Assembly: GCA_041581935.1 (NCBI GenBank)
Contig: JBFICP010000044.1
Span: forward strand, 1 to 17,633
Length of the DNA: 17,633 nucleotides
Source of the DNA: JAABYT01 sp041581935
GTDB lineage: Bacteria > Pseudomonadota > Gammaproteobacteria > HK1
Direction of reading: 5' to 3'
The notes under the pieces were generated by a model. It ran no database searches and was not told the DNA's origin. It was given only the letters and a program-made list of their open reading frames with translations. The position numbers and the translations under genes were made by a program. Positions 15,283 to 17,633 of this stretch are shown in pieces. Numbering within the stretch: the first letter of the stretch is position 1; the number at the start of each line of letters is the position of its first letter.

Positions 15283-17633
15283 TCAGGAGACGGTCTCGAG
15301 GTCGGTAGCCGTGTCCCGTGTGCGGGAACTCATCATCTCTGCGACATCGAGCAACAGCACCACCTGGCCGTCACCCAGTATGGCGGCGCCTGCCAGGCCG
15401 CCGAGGGCGCGCAGCTGAGGAACGACCGAGCGCACCACCACGTCGACGCGCTCGCCGATCGAGTCGACCAGCAGGGCGTCGCGCCGGCCGCCCGACTCCA
15501 TCAGCACCAGCGGCTGCCGGGCGGATGGGACCGGAACCGGCACGTCGGCGAGCGCCAGCAGATCCCTCAGAGCGCTGAGCGGCCAGCGCCGGCCCTCGTG
15601 CTCGACGCTCGGCGGTTCGCCGACCCCCAGCTCGTCGCCGGACAGTTGCAGCACAGCGGCCACCTCGGAGAGCGGCAGGGCCACGATCTCGCCCGCCGCC
15701 GCCACCAGCAGCACGGTGGCGACCCGCGGGGCGAGCGGCATCTGCAGGCACAGGCGGGTACCGAATCGACCGTCCGATTCCACCTTCAGTCCGCCGCCGA
15801 GCCGCTGCAGTCGATCCCGGGCCTCGGCCACGACCGCCTCTGACGGCGCTTTGCAGTCCGCTTCGAGAACCATGTCGAGGTCGGCGCCCCGGCGCCGGAA
15901 ACGCATCTGCATCAAACAACCCGGCGGCTGCCCGGCCAGCACCCGGGCCCTCGGGGGTTCCACGCCCTGCTCGATCATGCTTTCGGTGAGGCTGCGCAGG
16001 ACTGGCCGCAGCGCCGCCATTTTCTCCGGCTCGATGCGCAGCGCTCCGGCGTCGACTCGCAGCATGACCTGCTTACCGTCGGCGGCGGCGCGCTCGCCAA
16101 TGGCGTCACCGAGATCTTCGAGCTGGGTATCCAGGGGCTGCATGCGGAACTGCATCAGGCGCTGCTCGAGGGCCACATTGTCACGCGCCTGGTGAACGAG
16201 TATCGAGCGGCTGTCGCCGGCGATGGTGTCAACGGTATCGCGCAGCTCCGCCAGTGCGGTCAATCCATCGGTCAGCCGATCCAGGCGCTCGCGGATGTCG
16301 GCGAGCGCCGGAATGTCGGCGCTATCCGCGGACGCGTGGGGCGTGCGCAGCGAGTCGGTGTGGATGCGCAGACCATCGAGCTCCTCGCGCAACTGCCGGA
16401 TTGTGCCGTCCATGTCCTGAAGCCCTTCCAGGAAAGCGCCCACGTGTTGCTCGAGACGCGAACGCGAAGCGTCGATTTCGCCGGCGATGAGGCCGATATC
16501 GTCGATCAGCGCATGGTCGACTCCGATCGCCGGCCCGGCGTCGTCGTCGCTTGGGCGTGTCGCGTCGTCGTGGCCCGGTGGGTGCACCTTCGGGCTGTCC
16601 GCGCGCACCGCGCCGGTCAACTGCTCGAGGCGCTCGCGCCACTGGGAAGCGGCATCGGCGTCCGCGGCGACGGCGGGCTCACCCGGTGCCATCGGCCGAC
16701 CCTGCTCGAGACGCTCGATAAGCCTCTCGGCGTGCACCAGATCGGCCTCGAGACGGCGCGCGATGTGGCCGCTCGACGGCATTCCGGCGGTGTTCTCGGC
16801 GACTGCCTTGGTCGGCTCCATGCCGGCCGTGGTGAGCAAATCGGCACCGAGCACGTGCAGCCGCTCGGCTACGGGACCCCAGCCACCAGCGGGCGGATCC
16901 CCCGAGCCCGGTGTGGACCGCAGCAGTGCGAGCTCCTCCAGGACCCGGTGGCGCAACGGGTGCGCGCCGAGCAATCCCAAGCCATCGGCGACCTGCAGCA
17001 TGCGCTCCACGAGCCAGCCGCGCTTGGCGAGCCAGGGCGTATCGGGCGCCAGCGCCTCCATGAGCTCACCGGAGATCGCCAGCAGCTCGTTGAGCAGCGA
17101 CAGCACCGCGGTGGGCTGATCGGTATGCCCGCGTGACGGCGCGACGAAGGCCGCCAGCAGAGCGCTTCGGGAGGGATAGATGCCGATGGTGGCCTCCACG
17201 TCGCGGCCTTCGCCGACATAGAACAGCAGATCCCGCACCAGCGACGGGGCCGCCTGCGGGGTCGGCTCGTCGCCGTCGCAGAGTCGCTTGAGCTGTCCGT
17301 CCAGCTGTCCGAGCAGGCGCTTGACGGCACCGCTCACGCGCCAACGCGGATCTTCGAGCACGCGCGCGAAGCAGGCCGCGGCGTGCCACAGGGTCTCCTG
17401 GGCCGTGCCCTGGCTGAACACCTGCAGGCGCGCAAACACCTCCCCGATGCGATCGGCCGCCGCCTGCACCGAGCCCGGATGGCCCAGCCATGCCACCAGA
17501 CCCTGCTGATAGAACGAGCGCAAGCGGCGCGCCGATGACGCCAGCCGCGGATCGGCCGCAGCCTGCGCGTCGCCGTCGGCGCCCGGCACGAGTGCGTCAA
17601 CGGCGATGGCGAAAACGCTGCTTCCCGACAGCA
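15283..17633 (-). CDS. Degenerate ChpA/FimL-like CheA paralogue, probable pseudokinase (runs off the right edge)
   Basis: C-terminal 782 codons of a larger protein; the frame stays open to the window edge with no convincing start (a GTG at 17589 is internal). Residue numbers below count from that GTG. The first visible region (about 20-150; RRLRSFYQQGLVAWL) aligns with ChpA 163-290 (RRLRAYYQKGLLDWY), and 355-415 aligns with the ChpA dimerisation helices (GEIDASRSRLEQHVGAF against GELTISQSRFGQQVGSF). The ATPase-like region 510-620 is recognisable but its N-box is changed (SLTESMIEQG instead of HLLRNAVDHG), the G1 glycines are missing (EADCKAPS) and no G2 box is seen. A CheW-like domain ends the protein (622-752). 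Both His-bearing Hpt domains of ChpA and the receiver are missing. It probably acts as a scaffold in the same array or beside PilG, as FimL does in Pseudomonas. It is clearly richer in G+C than the second cluster. Confidence 0.85.
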   Translation of the reverse strand, partial: LSGSSVFAIAVDALVPGADGDAQAAADPRLASSARRLRSFYQQGLVAWLGHPGSVQAAADRIGEVFARLQVFSQGTAQETLWHAAACFARVLEDPRWRVSGAVKRLLGQLDGQLKRLCDGDEPTPQAAPSLVRDLLFYVGEGRDVEATIGIYPSRSALLAAFVAPSRGHTDQPTAVLSLLNELLAISGELMEALAPDTPWLAKRGWLVERMLQVADGLGLLGAHPLRHRVLEELALLRSTPGSGDPPAGGWGPVAERLHVLGADLLTTAGMEPTKAVAENTAGMPSSGHIARRLEADLVHAERLIERLEQGRPMAPGEPAVAADADAASQWRERLEQLTGAVRADSPKVHPPGHDDATRPSDDDAGPAIGVDHALIDDIGLIAGEIDASRSRLEQHVGAFLEGLQDMDGTIRQLREELDGLRIHTDSLRTPHASADSADIPALADIRERLDRLTDGLTALAELRDTVDTIAGDSRSILVHQARDNVALEQRLMQFRMQPLDTQLEDLGDAIGERAAADGKQVMLRVDAGALRIEPEKMAALRPVLRSLTESMIEQGVEPPRARVLAGQPPGCLMQMRFRRRGADLDMVLEADCKAPSEAVVAEARDRLQRLGGGLKVESDGRFGTRLCLQMPLAPRVATVLLVAAAGEIVALPLSEVAAVLQLSGDELGVGEPPSVEHEGRRWPLSALRDLLALADVPVPVPSARQPLVLMESGGRRDALLVDSIGERVDVVVRSVVPQLRALGGLAGAAILGDGQVVLLLDVAEMMSSRTRDTATDLETVS

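Noticed and set aside
16192..17136. Long plus-strand open frame opposite the pseudokinase gene
   Set aside because: The minus-strand frame aligns with ChpA along its length, which leaves this as an antisense shadow.
15283..17633. Pseudokinase gene as a frameshifted or decaying chpA
   Set aside because: The reading frame is intact for over 780 codons, and the CheW-like domain and dimerisation helices are well kept, which points to a functional non-catalytic protein rather than a pseudogene.

Overview
The window carries thirteen genes, all read from the minus strand, so gene order runs from high to low coordinates. Every one belongs to a chemosensory (Che-like) signalling system, and no transposase, tRNA, rRNA or CRISPR array was seen. 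The order pilG-pilH-pilI-pilJ-chpA-chpC is the type IV pilus Pil-Chp cluster known from Pseudomonas, Acinetobacter and xanthomonads. The source is therefore most likely a gammaproteobacterium with type IV pili; the genus cannot be named from this sequence.

Right end (15283-17633): the C-terminal part of a large ChpA paralogue, cut by the window edge. It keeps the FimL/ChpA-like helical region, the CheA dimerisation and ATPase-like regions and the CheW-like domain. It has lost the phosphotransfer histidines, the ATP-binding motifs and the receiver, so it looks like a pseudokinase. A 209-base gap (15074-15282) follows, with a possible promoter and a small hairpin.

Middle (6296-15073): pilG, pilH, pilI, pilJ, chpA and chpC, tightly spaced. 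PilJ is the membrane receptor, PilI and ChpC are CheW-type adaptors, ChpA is a multi-phosphotransfer hybrid kinase, and PilG and PilH are single-domain response regulators. pilK (CheR-like) and chpB (CheB-like) are absent.

Boundary (6146-6295): a 150-base gap holding a 28-bp inverted repeat with 27 of 28 positions paired around a 16-base loop. It lies exactly between the two chemosensory clusters.

Left part (1-6145): a second, divergent Pil-Chp-like cluster. In order it has a two-domain response regulator, a PilH-like regulator, a PilI-like CheW, a secreted Cache/PDC-like protein, a periplasmic type I solute-binding protein, a PilJ-like methyl-accepting protein with two HAMP units, and the start of another phosphotransfer-type CheA kinase that runs off the left edge. 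Two exported candidate ligand-binding proteins next to their own receptor, CheW, kinase and regulators suggest a signalling unit in which soluble periplasmic proteins hand ligand information to the receptor. This is the most interesting feature of the window. Hand counts of single 60-base lines give about 38-47% G+C in parts of this cluster, against about 70% in parts of chpA and 70-78% in the right-end gene, so the window may be a mosaic.
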